Assembly (NCBI GenBank): GCA_963756365.1
Contig: CAVWNF010000003.1
Location: 682,001 to 746,000, forward strand
Direction: 5' to 3'
Source: WHTI01 sp963756365
GTDB lineage: Bacteria > Actinomycetota > CADDZG01 > WHSQ01
Length of the DNA: 64,000 bases
This document shows positions 7,692-17,332 of this stretch, piece by piece. The notes below the pieces were generated by a model. It worked only from the letters and a program-made list of their open reading frames with translations, did no database searches and was not told where the DNA came from. The translations under genes and the position numbers were made by a program. Every line of letters starts with the position of its first letter. The first letter of the stretch is position 1.

Positions 7692-8876
7692 CTACTTCGT
7701 GACCCTCACCCGGCCCTCCATGAACGGATGGATCGCGCAGATGTAGGGAAGCCCCTTCTTGTTGGTGGTCTGGTTCATCTTGACCGTGTAGTGGTTGTCC
7801 GCGGCTGCGAGAGGGATGCCACCCAGCACCCCGGAGTGTTCGAGGTCGTCGTTGCCCTTCCATACACCGTTCCCGTGCTCGGGGAAGAGGAGGTCCGCGG
7901 CGTCCACTTCCATCTGCGACGGGTCGTTACAGAACGGGAACCCTTCGACCTCCGGTGGATTGTCCGGACCTGGCCCCGCGCCGCTCTGGGTCACATGCGA
8001 ACGCGAAATCCTGGCCCACGATCTGTTGGAACGCGGCGTTGGCCGGAAGACTCACGGTGTGGATCTCGTGATCAAGTTGTCCGAAGTGCCACCGGACACT
8101 TCTCGCCCTTGCCGACGGTCAGCTTGCTCGGATACATGGCGAGCAGCGAGAAGCGCTTGGTGTCGAATCCACGACCACGCGTCCCACACCTTCTTTCCGT
8201 CGACCTTGTGAGAGGAGCGCTTCTTCGACAGCGTGTCGTGCAATGCGAGGGCGTCGTCTTCGTCGAGCGCGATCCGCTCTGCTTTCGCCGTGTCGATGGC
8301 GGATTGCGTGGTGGCCGGGTCGGCGTCGTCGACTACGTGAACCCGCATCGTCCATGCTCGGGTGGATCAGACACAGGAACCAGAACGCGCTTCCCGCCGG
8401 TGCGTCGACCTGAACCGAGAAGTCGAGCGGTCCGTCGAGAGGCGCTCCGGAGTTGATGACGCTTGACCCGTCGTACGAGCAGGCGGAGTCGGCAGGCCCG
8501 CAATCGAACGCCGAGGGGGTAAGCACATCGAGGTTGTATTTGGTGGACGCCGGCCCGTCGTCGGTGTCGGGTTCCAAGAGGAAGTACGGCTGTCCGGGAG
8601 ACGATGCGTTGTCGGCGATCCAGTCCGACGACGTCCACCCCTTCTGGGATGGCGGTTGCCGTGTGGAAGCCGTCAGCCAGCTAGCCGGAGCGTGTCGCCC
8701 TCGTGCACGTCGATCGTGCCGGGGAAGAACGCCATCGATTCGGCGGGTGCCACGCTATGGAAGGCGCCGACCTGGACGTTGTACGTGGTTGCCGCGCCCG
8801 CAGACGGGGCGACCGCGATCGAAGCCAACAGGAAGACGGTAGCCAGCACTCCGAGCGAGCGTTTCTGTCCTCGCAT
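7692..8876 (-). pseudogene. Secreted two-domain cupredoxin-like protein, multiply frameshifted
   Basis: A protein of roughly 390 residues is scattered over all three minus-strand frames. The signal peptide (MRGQKRSLGVLATVFLLASI) starts at 8876. The first cupredoxin-like domain includes GTIDVHEGDTLRLA, FHTATAIPEG and WFLCLIHPSM, the last resembling a copper-site Cys/His/Met loop. The second includes FAFACD and ends with PYICAIHPFMEGRVRVTK, another Cys-x-x-His...Met loop. At least five frame changes are needed, near 8673, 8640, 8350, 8165 and in the 8100-7990 region. This is either a decayed gene or a badly sequenced stretch; neighbours are much cleaner. A role as a periplasmic or extracellular copper protein is inferred from the loops. 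Confidence 0.65.
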
Positions 8877-9045
8877 CCACGAACCTCCAGTTCACCCCGG
8901 GGTACTGCCCCCGGCCAGTTCATGGATTGAATCGCCTATGTCGGAAGCAAGTCAATCCCTTTTGTACGGGTTCAGGCCCCGAGTTTTCCGTCGCGAGCGG
9001 GTCGGCCGGGGAGGAAAGAGAGCCTCAGGGGCGAATCACAGTCTT

Positions 9046-10447
9046 ATGAGAAAATTCACAGGAGTACTCGCCGTCATGTTGCTCGCTTCGGTGTTCGTTC
9101 CCTCGGTGGGCCAAGCCCGCCCGTCGGAACCGCCGTTGGCCATCTCCGACAATGTCGAGTTCCTCGGCAATGTCGATGTCGGTGGCACGGCCGCCGGGAT
9201 GGTGTTCTCCGGCAACCACGCGTACGTCAGTGGTTTCGACGGGATCACGGTCCTGGACATCACTGACCCAGCCGCCCCCACTACGGTCGGGGCTCTGCCG
9301 CTTCCCGCACTTCGAGAACGAGGACGTCGACGCTTGCGGCGACACCCTTCTGGTCTCGAACGACCGGGGCACCCGCGACGTCGGAGCGATCCTGTACGTC
9401 GTCGACATCAGTGACCCCGCGACCCCGAGTCTCCTTTCTGAGACCCCGATCGGATGGACCGGCGAATCCGGCATCCGCGGAGGTGGCCACATCGCTAACT
9501 TCGTGACCGATGACTGCCGCTGGGTGTGGCTCGACGGTGGCGACAAGGTCGATGTAGTCGACCTGAAGGACCGCGCTGCCCCCGTTCACGTCGGTCGTTT
9601 CGAATCGGCAGCATCTCTCAGCGATGCATTCAAGGTGACGCACGATACCGAGAAGGACTCCAAGGGCAACCTGTGGAGCGTCGGTGGTGGTGGCGCCGCT
9701 GGATACAAGATGACGGATGATCCGCTAGCGCCCAAACTGCTCGGCGTCACCGGTAGTGAGGCCGTCAACGACGACTTCACCGCCCAGGAGGGCAACCTCA
9801 ACGACTTCATCCTTCACAACAGCCAGCGTCGTGGCAAGAAGCTGCTGGTTACCGAAGAGGACTACATCGACATGGAGGGCGAGGACGCAGGCACCGGCCA
9901 GTGCAACGGCCAGGGTCGTTTCGAGACCTACTCGCTCAAGGGTTTGAAGAAGAAGGGCAAGATCAAGTCGCTGGACACCTGGGAGACCGAACTGAACGGG
10001 ATGTTCACCGACGGTTCGGCCGACTCCAAGTCTCCGGTTACAGCCAACTGCTCCTCGCACTGGTTCGATGCGCACCACGGTGTCGCAGCCATCGGCTGGT
10101 ACGAGCAGGGCGTGAGGTTCGTCGACTACTCGAACCCGAAGGACCTCCGTCAGGTCGGCTACTACGTTCCTGCGAACGGTTCGGTGTGGGCCGCCTACTG
10201 GTCGCCGACCGACCCGAATCACGAGATCGTCTACAGCGCAGACGTCTATCGAGGCATCGACGTTCTGCGGATCTCGAAGGGCGGGTCTTCGGCCAAGACG
10301 GTCACGGCTCCGATCCTGGATGAGTGGTTCGGAGATGTGTCCACGGCGATCGTCGGCAAGCTGGCCGCCTCGGACACCTTCGGCTGGGCGTGCCCCATCT
10401 TCACGGTCGCCCCGACAACTGGACTCCCGACAGCCATCCGTCCGTAA
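9046..10447 (+). CDS. Secreted LVIVD-repeat beta-propeller protein (one frameshift)
   Basis: The protein begins at ATG 9046 (MRKFTGVLAVMLLASVFVPS, signal peptide). It contains repeated strand motifs such as GITVLDITDPAAPTTVGALP, LYVVDISDPATPSLL and VDVVDLKDRAAPVHVG, the LVIVD pattern of secreted propellers. A single frame change is needed near 9305-9312, between GALPLP and HFENEDVD. The C-terminal part has GIDVLRISKG before ending at 10447. Length after repair is about 467 residues. LVIVD proteins are exported, often cell-surface, and have no established enzymatic role. A perfect hairpin follows the gene. Confidence 0.82.
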
Positions 10448-10451
10448 CTTT

Positions 10452-10494
10452 TCGGTCATGTCGTCACCGGCGCGAAGGTGACGACATGACCGAG
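10452..10494 (+). terminator. Perfect 17-bp inverted repeat after the LVIVD gene
   Basis: TCGGTCATGTCGTCACC at 10452-10468 pairs perfectly with GGTGACGACATGACCGA at 10478-10494 around a 9-base loop. It starts 5 bases after the LVIVD stop codon. There is no U tract, so it may be a non-canonical terminator or an mRNA-stabilising hairpin. Confidence 0.6.
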
Positions 10495-10685
10495 ACGATC
10501 GAGCTGGCGAGCCACTGGCTGCCCGAGGATCACGTCGCCGAGATTGCGGGTCCGATTGAAACCCATTTGGCCTCATTTTGAGTCGATCAACTTTTCCCGA
10601 TCGGGTTCCTTATGCGCCCGTTAAAGCCCTAAGCTCTCGCGTCCAAGGAAGGGTGCAATTGGAGATCGAGCGGGAGGTGAGGGTC

Positions 10686-11366
10686 GTGAGGGAATCGTTC
10701 TGTGGATCGTGCGTGAGAACCGTGTATCGCTCTGACGGAGACGACGATGTTTGTCCGGTGTGTTCCAACCCGCTACTCGTGACCATCCCCAGGGTTACCG
10801 TTCCAACCGCCGTGCCGGACCGAAGTGATGTGGTCGGGCCCGACGAGGCGTTCCGACTGGCCGCAGTCGATCGTTACGAGATCCTCGACACACCTGCGGA
10901 TGGTTCTTTCGACCGGATCGCGCGTGTGGCAGCGAGAGTCTTCGATGTGCCGATCGCAACGATCACGATCGTCGACCGTGATCGCATCTGGTTCAAGGCG
11001 AAGCATGGGATCGATGCGGCCGAGATCGGAAGGGACCCGGGCCTGTGTGCGTCCGCGGTGCTCGAGTTCGAACCGTGGGTCGTGAACGACGCGAGCATCG
11101 ACCCACGCACGCTCGAGAACCCGCTCGTACGAGGTGACCTCGGACTGCGCTTCTACGCTGGCGCGCCGCTGACGACCGCCGATGGATTCAACCTCGGCAC
11201 TCTGAACATCATCGACGTCGAACCGCGGGAGCTTTCCAAGACGGAACTCGAGATCCTCGTTGAACTCGCGAACCTTGTCGTCGATCAGCTCGAGCTTCGG
11301 TTGCACGGCGATCCGCGAGCGTCAGAGGTCCGCTTGATGCGATGCTTGATCACGTCGCTCACCTGA
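10686..11366 (+). CDS. Zinc-ribbon plus GAF domain protein
   Basis: I place the start at GTG 10686 because GGGAGGTGA ends 5 bases upstream; the frame stays open further up to a TTG at 10578. The N-terminus has a CxxC...CxxC zinc ribbon (CGSC and CPVC). A GAF domain follows, beginning at about residue 60: RLAAVDRYEILDTPADGSFD, then DVPIATITIVDRDRIWFKA, DPGLCASAVLE and FYAGAPLTTADGFNLGTLNI. This GAF type is usually found in two-component sensors and cyclases, but no output domain is attached. About 226 residues, soluble. Its 3' end overlaps the next gene by 25 bases, suggesting coupled translation. Signal and partner are unknown. Confidence 0.78.
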   Translation: MRESFCGSCVRTVYRSDGDDDVCPVCSNPLLVTIPRVTVPTAVPDRSDVVGPDEAFRLAAVDRYEILDTPADGSFDRIARVAARVFDVPIATITIVDRDRIWFKAKHGIDAAEIGRDPGLCASAVLEFEPWVVNDASIDPRTLENPLVRGDLGLRFYAGAPLTTADGFNLGTLNIIDVEPRELSKTELEILVELANLVVDQLELRLHGDPRASEVRLMRCLITSLT

Positions 11367-12063
11367 GGGAGAACGGCGCACTCTTCGCAGATGCTGTCGC
11401 TCGTGACCTCGACGCACACGTTCCTTCCTGTCCGGAATGGAACGTCGCCAAGTTGGCGATCCATATGGGTCAGCACCATCGGTGGGTGGCCGATGCCATC
11501 AGACGTGGCGGCGAGCCTCCGGAGCGTCCGAACAAACCCGGGCTGCGAGATGAGGCTTTGATCGCGTGGGTAAGGGACGGCGTCGCTGAGCTTGCCGATC
11601 TGCTTGACCTCGCGTACCGACGACGATGCCCCCGCGTGGAGCTGGTCGGGCGACAACCGGGTCGGCTTCTGGCGGCGCCGGACCAGCCTCGAGACATTGA
11701 TCCATCGTTGGGATGCCCAGAACGCCACCGGGGTCCCATCTCCTCTCGATCCGGAGCTATCGGTGGACTGCATCGATGAGGCGCTGCTCCTGTTCGCCGC
11801 TAGAGGTAGCGATCCCGTACGCGGGCCCGGCGGGAACGGTTGCTTTCCGGACGACCGATGCCCCAGGTTCGTGGAGTGTCGGGCTAGTCGACGGAGACTT
11901 CCCGATCACGGAGGTAGGTCCACCCCAAGGGGATGCAGAGGTCGAGATCGAGGGCCGGGCAGAAGACGTTGCGCTGTTCTTGTGGGGGCGGCTGGATCGT
12001 GGGTCACTCGAGATCCGAGGGGACGACCTGACCGCGGATGCCTACCTGGGGTGGCTGGACTGA
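11342..12063 (+). CDS. MDMPI-like (maleylpyruvate isomerase family) protein, frameshifted
   Basis: The product begins MLDHVAHLRENGALFADAVA and has the four-helix DinB/MDMPI start (VPSCPEWNVAKLAIHMGQHH). It continues in a second frame (WSWSGDNRVGFWRRRTSLE, HRWDAQNATG) and ends in a third (GDFPITEV, ALFLWGRLDRGSLEIRGDDL). Frame changes lie near 11612 and 11807. The middle His-rich helix pair matches the metal-binding core of mycothiol-dependent maleylpyruvate isomerases, and the C-terminal SCP2-like half is also typical. Repaired length is about 240 residues. In actinobacteria these enzymes couple mycothiol to detoxification or isomerisation; the substrate cannot be told from sequence. It converges on the DksA-like gene, 3 bases away. 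Confidence 0.78.
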
Positions 12064-12066
12064 GCG

Positions 12067-12408
12067 TCAGCGGCCCTTCTCGGACGCGCACGTAACGCAC
12101 AGCGTCGCCCACGGATGGTTCTCGAGGCGAGCCTCTGCGATCTTCGATCCGCAGCCATCACAGGTTCCATAGGTTCCCTCATCGAGCTTGGCCACCGCCC
12201 GCACGACATCGGCGAGCTGCGCCTGCATCTGGTCGTGGATCCCAACCTGGACCAGGCGCTCGACCGCGTAGCTGGTGCCCTCTCCGACCCGCTTCCCGAA
12301 CGAGATCCCGCTCGATCCGTCGGGGGGCTCGGTCACCTTCGCGATGTCGGCTTCGAGCTGGGCCCGCTTGTCCTCCAAGAGGGTTCTGGTGGCTTCATCG
12401 GCGCTCAT
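12067..12408 (-). CDS. DksA/TraR-type C4 zinc finger protein
   Basis: A 113-residue protein beginning MSADEATRTLLEDKRAQLEA, a coiled-coil-like N-terminus. The C-terminal zinc finger is CDGCGSKI...LCVTCASEKGR, with the connecting stretch EARLENHPWAT matching the RLEAxPxAxxCxxC pattern. DksA/TraR proteins insert into the RNA polymerase secondary channel and tune transcription, often with ppGpp. The Asp-rich coiled-coil tip of DksA is not obvious, so regulatory activity is uncertain; many actinobacterial members are of this shorter type. Confidence 0.88.
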   Translation of the reverse strand: MSADEATRTLLEDKRAQLEADIAKVTEPPDGSSGISFGKRVGEGTSYAVERLVQVGIHDQMQAQLADVVRAVAKLDEGTYGTCDGCGSKIAEARLENHPWATLCVTCASEKGR

Positions 12409-12516
12409 CCCCCGATACTTCCACGGCCTGCGGGATCCGCGGCGTAGGTTGGCCAGAAGCGGGTAAGACGCCACCAGCGAACAAGTCCAATGGGTCGAGA
12501 TGAAAAGGGGATCAAG

Positions 12517-12771
12517 ATGATCGGATTCATCGTTGCAGGACTGGTGATTGGTGCGCTCGCTCGACTCTTCAAGTCGGGCACAGGGGACCTCAGCATCGTG
12601 GTCACGCTCTTGTTGGGGATCGCTGGCTCGGTCATCGGTGGCCTGGTCGCCAACGCCCTGGGGACCGGAGACATCATGGAACTGAACGTCCTCGGCTTCA
12701 TCGTGGCGGTCATAGCGGCCGTGGTCCTCATCGGCATCGTCCAGGGGGTCACTTCCTCCCGGGCTCGCTAG
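12517..12771 (+). CDS. GlsB/YeaQ/YmgE family stress-response membrane protein
   Basis: About 84 residues with three hydrophobic segments (MIGFIVAGLVIGALARL, SIVVTLLLGIAGSVIGGLV, LNVLGFIVAVIAAVVLIGIV). The Gly-rich pattern GxxIGxxAR, GIxGSxIGG is diagnostic of this transglycosylase-associated family. I chose ATG 12517 rather than the in-frame ATG 12490 because the family starts at the first membrane segment and AAAAGGGG precedes it. Members are small inner-membrane proteins induced by stress, with no defined activity. Confidence 0.9.
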   Translation: MIGFIVAGLVIGALARLFKSGTGDLSIVVTLLLGIAGSVIGGLVANALGTGDIMELNVLGFIVAVIAAVVLIGIVQGVTSSRAR

Positions 12772-12857
12772 CTCGGATTGGTGCATTTGCACAAAGGCCC
12801 CTAGGCCCTAAGGGCCAACGTTTCCTCCAGACCTAGCGACTGTCCCTGGAGGATCCG

Positions 12858-14732
12858 ATGGCCCGCAAGAATCTGTCCCGTTTCGCCGTCGCGTTGCTGA
12901 CGGTCGTGCTCGCCGCGTCGCTCTGCTCGCGGTTTCCCCTGTCCATGCCGAGGGGATCGGCGACGCCGCCGGCCGACTTCATCGCGCTTGCCGACACTCT
13001 GTCGCAGCCGAACTACCCAGACACCGTCAAAGAGGTCTTCGAGCTCCCATCGTTCGACGGCAAGAACATCTACCTCGAGGTCACGCGACCAGATCCGGCG
13101 AAGTACGGCTCGGGCCCGTGGCCGGTCGTATTCGAAGCCTCGCCGTATCACGGGACCATCGCCGATCGCGAGGGGACGAGGATCTTCCCCGACCCCATGA
13201 AGGACGGGCAGATGGTGGGGCTCACGGGTTTCTTCGCGCCACGCGGGTACGCGGTGGCGATGATGGACCTCCGCGGCACTGGACGTTCCGAGGGGTGCCT
13301 CGATCACCTTGGACCCAACGACGCCAAGGACCTCAAGTTGGTCATCGAGTGGCTCGCAGATCAGAACTGGTCCACCGGCAAGATCGGGATGAGCGGTCAC
13401 AGCTACGTCGGCTCGACGCCGATCGTCGCGGCGGCACAGCGCCCCCGTGGCCTCGCCACGATCGCCCCGAGCGTGGGCCTTGCCTCGATGTACGACCACC
13501 AGTTCCAGAAGGGCGTTCCTTACAACCTGCAGTGGATCGGCCCGATGGTGGCGTACGAGGGCTTGGCGTTCTCACGAGACCTCCCGCCCGGCACGCCAGC
13601 GATCCCCGTTGTTGGCGGGCCTACCGGTGATAACTGGGGCAATGGTCCCAACCCCGAGTTCGGATGTGGGTGGGCTAACTCGGCCGCCGTGGCTGGCCCG
13701 GGTCAGATCACCGGTCAGTACGAGCTGTGGCACGGCAAGCGTGACTGGCGTGCCGAGGCCGCGAACGTCGACATCCCCGTCTTCATGGTCCATGGGGTCA
13801 ACGACAACGCTGCGCGCATCCCAGCCGCAGAGTGGTTCTTCGGTGGGCGCTTCGACCGGGACGGCGACAAGCTCTGGTTGGGCCAGTGGGACCACGGCTC
13901 GACGAACGGCCGGTGTGGTCAGAAGGGTGCGTTCAATAAGACCGACGCAAACGCGCGGGTTCTACATCCCAACTGCCGTTTCGATCAGTGGAAGTACGCG
14001 CTGCTCGCGTGGTTCGACAAGCACCTCAAGGGTGCCGACGTGGACACCGGTCCTGCGGTCGAGGTCTTCCTGAACGGAAGGGATCCCGTCGATCTCACAC
14101 GTATCTACGATCCCGAGATGATCACCGATCGCAAGGTGTACACCGCCGATGCGTGGACCCGTAACGAGACTCTGACCCTGTACCCGGACGCGGCGACAAA
14201 CTCATTGAGCACTACGCCTCCGGCGACGAACTCGAGCAAGGTCATCCAGGCGACCGCGAACGCGGGGCTGGCTAACGTCAACGACAGTGCTCCCGTTGTC
14301 GCCTTCAGGTCCGGCTACTTCGACCAGGATGCGCTCCTGCTCGGCCTGAGTCACTTGACCCTCAATGCGTCGGTGACGACTGGCGAGGTGATCCACCTGG
14401 TGGCCACCCTCTATCGAGAGAACGAGATCGGACAGCGCGAGCGGATCGATACCTGCGCCATCCAGCCGCAGCTGCGCTATGGCGTCACCACGATCGCTCC
14501 GGTGATCCCCGGCGAAGAGATGTCGCTTCCGTTCCAGTGCTTCACGACCGCTCACTGGGTGCCAGCGGGTCACCGCCTCGTGCTCGAGGTGGGAACCAGG
14601 TCCCCGCACCACGCGAGCTTCGGTTCCGATCGTCAGATCACCATCTTCACCGGGCCTGGCAAGGGCAGCTACCGTCTCCAGCAGGTTCCGGACTTCACGC
14701 TCTTCAACGACGTCGCACTGCGCGAGTCCTAG
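12858..14732 (+). CDS. Secreted CocE/NonD family (S15-type) hydrolase
   Basis: A 624-residue protein with an N-terminal signal peptide (ARKNLSRFAVALLTVVLAAS). The alpha/beta-hydrolase core includes DLRGTGRSEG at about 137-146 and GMSGHSYVG at about 177-185, with Ser182 as nucleophile. The acid is likely in VHGVNDN and the His in QWDHGSTNGRCG. The C-terminal jelly-roll domain (VVAFRSGYFDQDALLLGLSH onward) is the PepX_C type. The family contains X-Pro dipeptidyl peptidases, cocaine esterase and glutaryl acylases; the substrate is not predictable. TGGAGGATCCG precedes the ATG. Confidence 0.9.
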   Translation: MARKNLSRFAVALLTVVLAASLCSRFPLSMPRGSATPPADFIALADTLSQPNYPDTVKEVFELPSFDGKNIYLEVTRPDPAKYGSGPWPVVFEASPYHGTIADREGTRIFPDPMKDGQMVGLTGFFAPRGYAVAMMDLRGTGRSEGCLDHLGPNDAKDLKLVIEWLADQNWSTGKIGMSGHSYVGSTPIVAAAQRPRGLATIAPSVGLASMYDHQFQKGVPYNLQWIGPMVAYEGLAFSRDLPPGTPAIPVVGGPTGDNWGNGPNPEFGCGWANSAAVAGPGQITGQYELWHGKRDWRAEAANVDIPVFMVHGVNDNAARIPAAEWFFGGRFDRDGDKLWLGQWDHGSTNGRCGQKGAFNKTDANARVLHPNCRFDQWKYALLAWFDKHLKGADVDTGPAVEVFLNGRDPVDLTRIYDPEMITDRKVYTADAWTRNETLTLYPDAATNSLSTTPPATNSSKVIQATANAGLANVNDSAPVVAFRSGYFDQDALLLGLSHLTLNASVTTGEVIHLVATLYRENEIGQRERIDTCAIQPQLRYGVTTIAPVIPGEEMSLPFQCFTTAHWVPAGHRLVLEVGTRSPHHASFGSDRQITIFTGPGKGSYRLQQVPDFTLFNDVALRES

Positions 14733-14740
14733 TTCTGGGT

Positions 14741-14772
14741 ATCGCCGGTCGCTCTTAGGGGCGGCCGGCGAT
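14741..14772. terminator. Hairpin between convergent genes
   Basis: ATCGCCGG at 14741-14748 pairs with CCGGCGAT at 14765-14772. It follows the hydrolase stop by 9 bases, and its right arm lies in the last codons of the convergent membrane protein gene. The stem is short and lacks a U tract. Confidence 0.4.
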
Positions 14773-15606
14773 ATCAACAACCGCGGATACGAATCCCGGG
14801 AGAGATGCGACCACGGCGAGGGCAACGACCCCTTGCGCTATCCAGCCTGCTTGCCTGGACTCGCCCCACGCCATGACCTTTTTCGCCGCGGTTGGCACTA
14901 GCGACACGACCGAGCCGACCACGAAGAACAGCGCTAGAGGGGGCAGGATCAAGAGAACCAGCGGCCCGTAAGGGATAAGCGCGCCGGGTCGCAGCGCGAT
15001 CACAGGTAAGGCTCTGCTGATGCGTCCCGCGGCCGCCGCGACGAACGCTCCTTGGAGCAGGCCGAGCGCCAGGAACACCACGATCGCCAGCCGCCCCGGT
15101 CCCACGATGTCGAAGTCAGGGTTGTCGACGCGGAGAGGCTCCAGGCGGGTGGCTGCCACCACGAACAGGACGCCGCCGAAGAGAGCGCCTTTCCACCTTC
15201 CTCCGGGCAACCATCGCTGAAGGAGCACATAGCCCATCGAGCTGAGCAGTCCGCCCGAGATTCCGATGAAGAGCACGAACGCGATCGTGCCGTCGATGGT
15301 GATACTTCCCACGATCTCGTCGGCTTCGGTTAATCGACCCTGGGCCCCATCACCAGCCGTGACCGCGAGGAGTCGCATCGCCAGCCGCCCTCCGGGGCCG
15401 ACTACGAGAAGTGCGGATGCGAAGCTCGTGCCTGCAACGAGTCCGAGGTACCAGACGAAGCGCCTCCACCTCTCCCATGGACCGAGGTCGTCGTCTGAGG
15501 TGGAGTTCTCGGCGTCCCAAGGCGGCACGATGTCCGTGCCGGTCCACCTGACGACGGCGATCACCCCGAGCAGGGTGAGGATCCCCATCGCCACCATCAA
15601 GATCAT
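14755..15606 (-). CDS. Predicted multi-pass membrane protein
   Basis: A 283-residue protein with about seven hydrophobic segments, beginning MILMVAMGILTLLGVIAVVR. Between the first and second segments is a short polar stretch (PPWDAENSTSDDDLGPWERW). Other segments include FVLFIGISGGLLSSMGYVLL and LVLLILPPLALFFVVGSVVS. I do not recognise a characterised family. No transport or enzymatic motif is visible. It is adjacent to, and in the same direction as, the metallohydrolase gene that starts at 17228, with a 32-base gap. Confidence 0.7.
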   Translation of the reverse strand: MILMVAMGILTLLGVIAVVRWTGTDIVPPWDAENSTSDDDLGPWERWRRFVWYLGLVAGTSFASALLVVGPGGRLAMRLLAVTAGDGAQGRLTEADEIVGSITIDGTIAFVLFIGISGGLLSSMGYVLLQRWLPGGRWKGALFGGVLFVVAATRLEPLRVDNPDFDIVGPGRLAIVVFLALGLLQGAFVAAAAGRISRALPVIALRPGALIPYGPLVLLILPPLALFFVVGSVVSLVPTAAKKVMAWGESRQAGWIAQGVVALAVVASLPGFVSAVVDIAGRP

Positions 15607-15638
15607 GTCAGGAGTATGGGTCCCCCCTGGGCCCCTGT

Positions 15639-17228
15639 CTACGGTTTCAGGAAGATCGGCATCCCGAGCGTGCTCAGGAGGTTGCTGTTCGACGGATCGC
15701 GCGTTTCGATCCGGTAGTAGTTCCCGAGCGGATTGTCCGTGGGCGATGAGGTGCCCACGAAGCTGTAGGTGAAGTCATCCGAATCGATCGGCACGACGAG
15801 GATCGGTACTGCCGGCGTACTCCCCGGCAGGAGGGGAGTGTCGTCGAAGATCCTGAGCGTTTGACCCTGACCTCCGGTCACGTGGACGGTGAACTCTGCG
15901 CTCTCTGCGTTCAAGGTGTCGCCGAACATCGCGGTCTGCTCGCCCGCGGTCGCGGTGAACTCGATCGTGGGGCTGTCGGCCTTGCCGACGGCGGCGATCC
16001 AGACATGACCGGCGCGCACGCCTTCTTTGAGCGCAGCGCGCGATAGCTCACTTGCGTAGACGACCGTTGCCGGGTTCCCGTAGCGCGGTCCGAGCTTGTC
16101 GTCGGATCCTCCTACCGGTGCGATGAAGTAGCCCTGCTGGATCTTGCCTTCCCAGAACTTGATGGCGGTCTCGACGAACGGGTTCGGCATGCTCCCGGAG
16201 CGCACCCCGACGTTCACGACCTCGATCGTATCGACGAGGTTGTAGTCGATGAAGTCATCGAGTTCCCACACGCAACCACGGCACTGAAAGTCGAATGGCG
16301 GGGGCCAGGTCGTCGGGTGGTTTACCTGGAACAGGGCGCCGCGCGCGACCGATCCGGCTTGGATGTCGGTCATCGAGATGCCCTTGTAGCCGTGGCGATA
16401 CTCGATCATCCCCGGTGTCTCGCCGATGATCCCGGCGTGGCCGAAGTAGGTGATGACTTCACGCCCCGGCCACACGATCATGTCGGGGTTCTCGCTCGCG
16501 ACCGTCCCCCACTCGTTCCAGTGCCGGTTGATGACGTACTCGGTGATGGGCATGAAGTCGAGCCGGGCGTCGAGGGCGAACTGGACCGACTCCTCCATGC
16601 TCGGTGCGTTCAGGTTCGAGTGATACGCGTGCATGTGGAAGTCGCCGAAGTACCAGCCCGGGCTCCTGGTTCGCGACGTGAGAAGCATCGACGGGGTCCG
16701 GCTTCGGGGAGGGGCGCTTCTTGACCTTGCGACACTTGATCGTGACCTTGTATCTCGTGGGGCCATCTGGATCGGCAGCCCCAACGCCCAGCTCGACGTG
16801 CCACTTGCCGGGCTTGATGGGGGCCGGGATGTAGTTGCGTGACGCTTTGTCCGCCCGGATCACGACCGGCGGCTGATCGTTGTCTTCACCCTTTTGGTCT
16901 CTGCCTTGCCTGCTGCCCGACCAACCGCGGAATCCGTCGTAGTCGTAGAGGCCATCGTTGTCCCAGACCCCGAGATCGAGGACCGTGTCGCTCTCGGGGT
17001 TGTAGCTGTAGGTGATCTTCAGTTGGCTCACGCCGCGGGCGACCTTGAACGGCAGCTCGAGATAGGTGTTCGCGTCATCTGATGTGCGACTTGACCGGCG
17101 AGCGTCACGGTCCCGCCCTTCCGGCACACAGGGACCTTCTTCTTAGCGGCGTCGGTCGGTGGGGGAGCAGCGAGCGCGAGAGCAGCAACTAGCGCTCCGG
17201 CGACCACGGCGATGCTCGTGCGGCTCAT
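15639..17228 (-). CDS. Secreted CehA/McbA-type PHP metallohydrolase (frameshifted)
   Basis: The protein starts at 17228 with a signal peptide (MSRTSIAVVAGALVAALALA) and a beta-rich N-terminal domain containing ANTYLELPFKVARGVSQLKI and VLDLGVWDNDG. The PHP-like domain carries GDFHMHAYHSN, ITEYVINRHWNEW, FGHAGI, QVNHPTTWPPP and APVGGSDDK, giving the His/Asp metal ligands. Frame changes are needed near 17080 and 16670. Repaired length is about 530 residues. CehA/McbA proteins include carbaryl hydrolase, but most members have unknown substrates, so only a secreted metal-dependent hydrolase is supported. Confidence 0.82.
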
Positions 17229-17332
17229 CGGGCCATCCTCCCTCGATAGCGTGGTCTGGTGAAGGCCCCTGCGAGGTTTCGTGCGTCCGCAGGCGCGGTA
17301 GCACCCTAGAGGCGGACGCGGAAGGAGAGAAC

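Noticed and set aside
8673..8675. In-frame TGA in the cupredoxin gene as a second selenocysteine site
   Set aside because: A frame change immediately gives the expected domain sequence (LADGFHTATAIP), and no SECIS-like hairpin follows.
10486..10581. A 31-codon ORF after the LVIVD gene (MTETIELASHWLPEDHV...)
   Set aside because: It begins inside the right arm of the perfect hairpin and has no supporting ribosome binding site or homology I recognise.
12804..12816. Short GGCCC/GGGCC hairpin after the GlsB gene
   Set aside because: Only five base pairs with no U tract, so it is too weak to call as a terminator.
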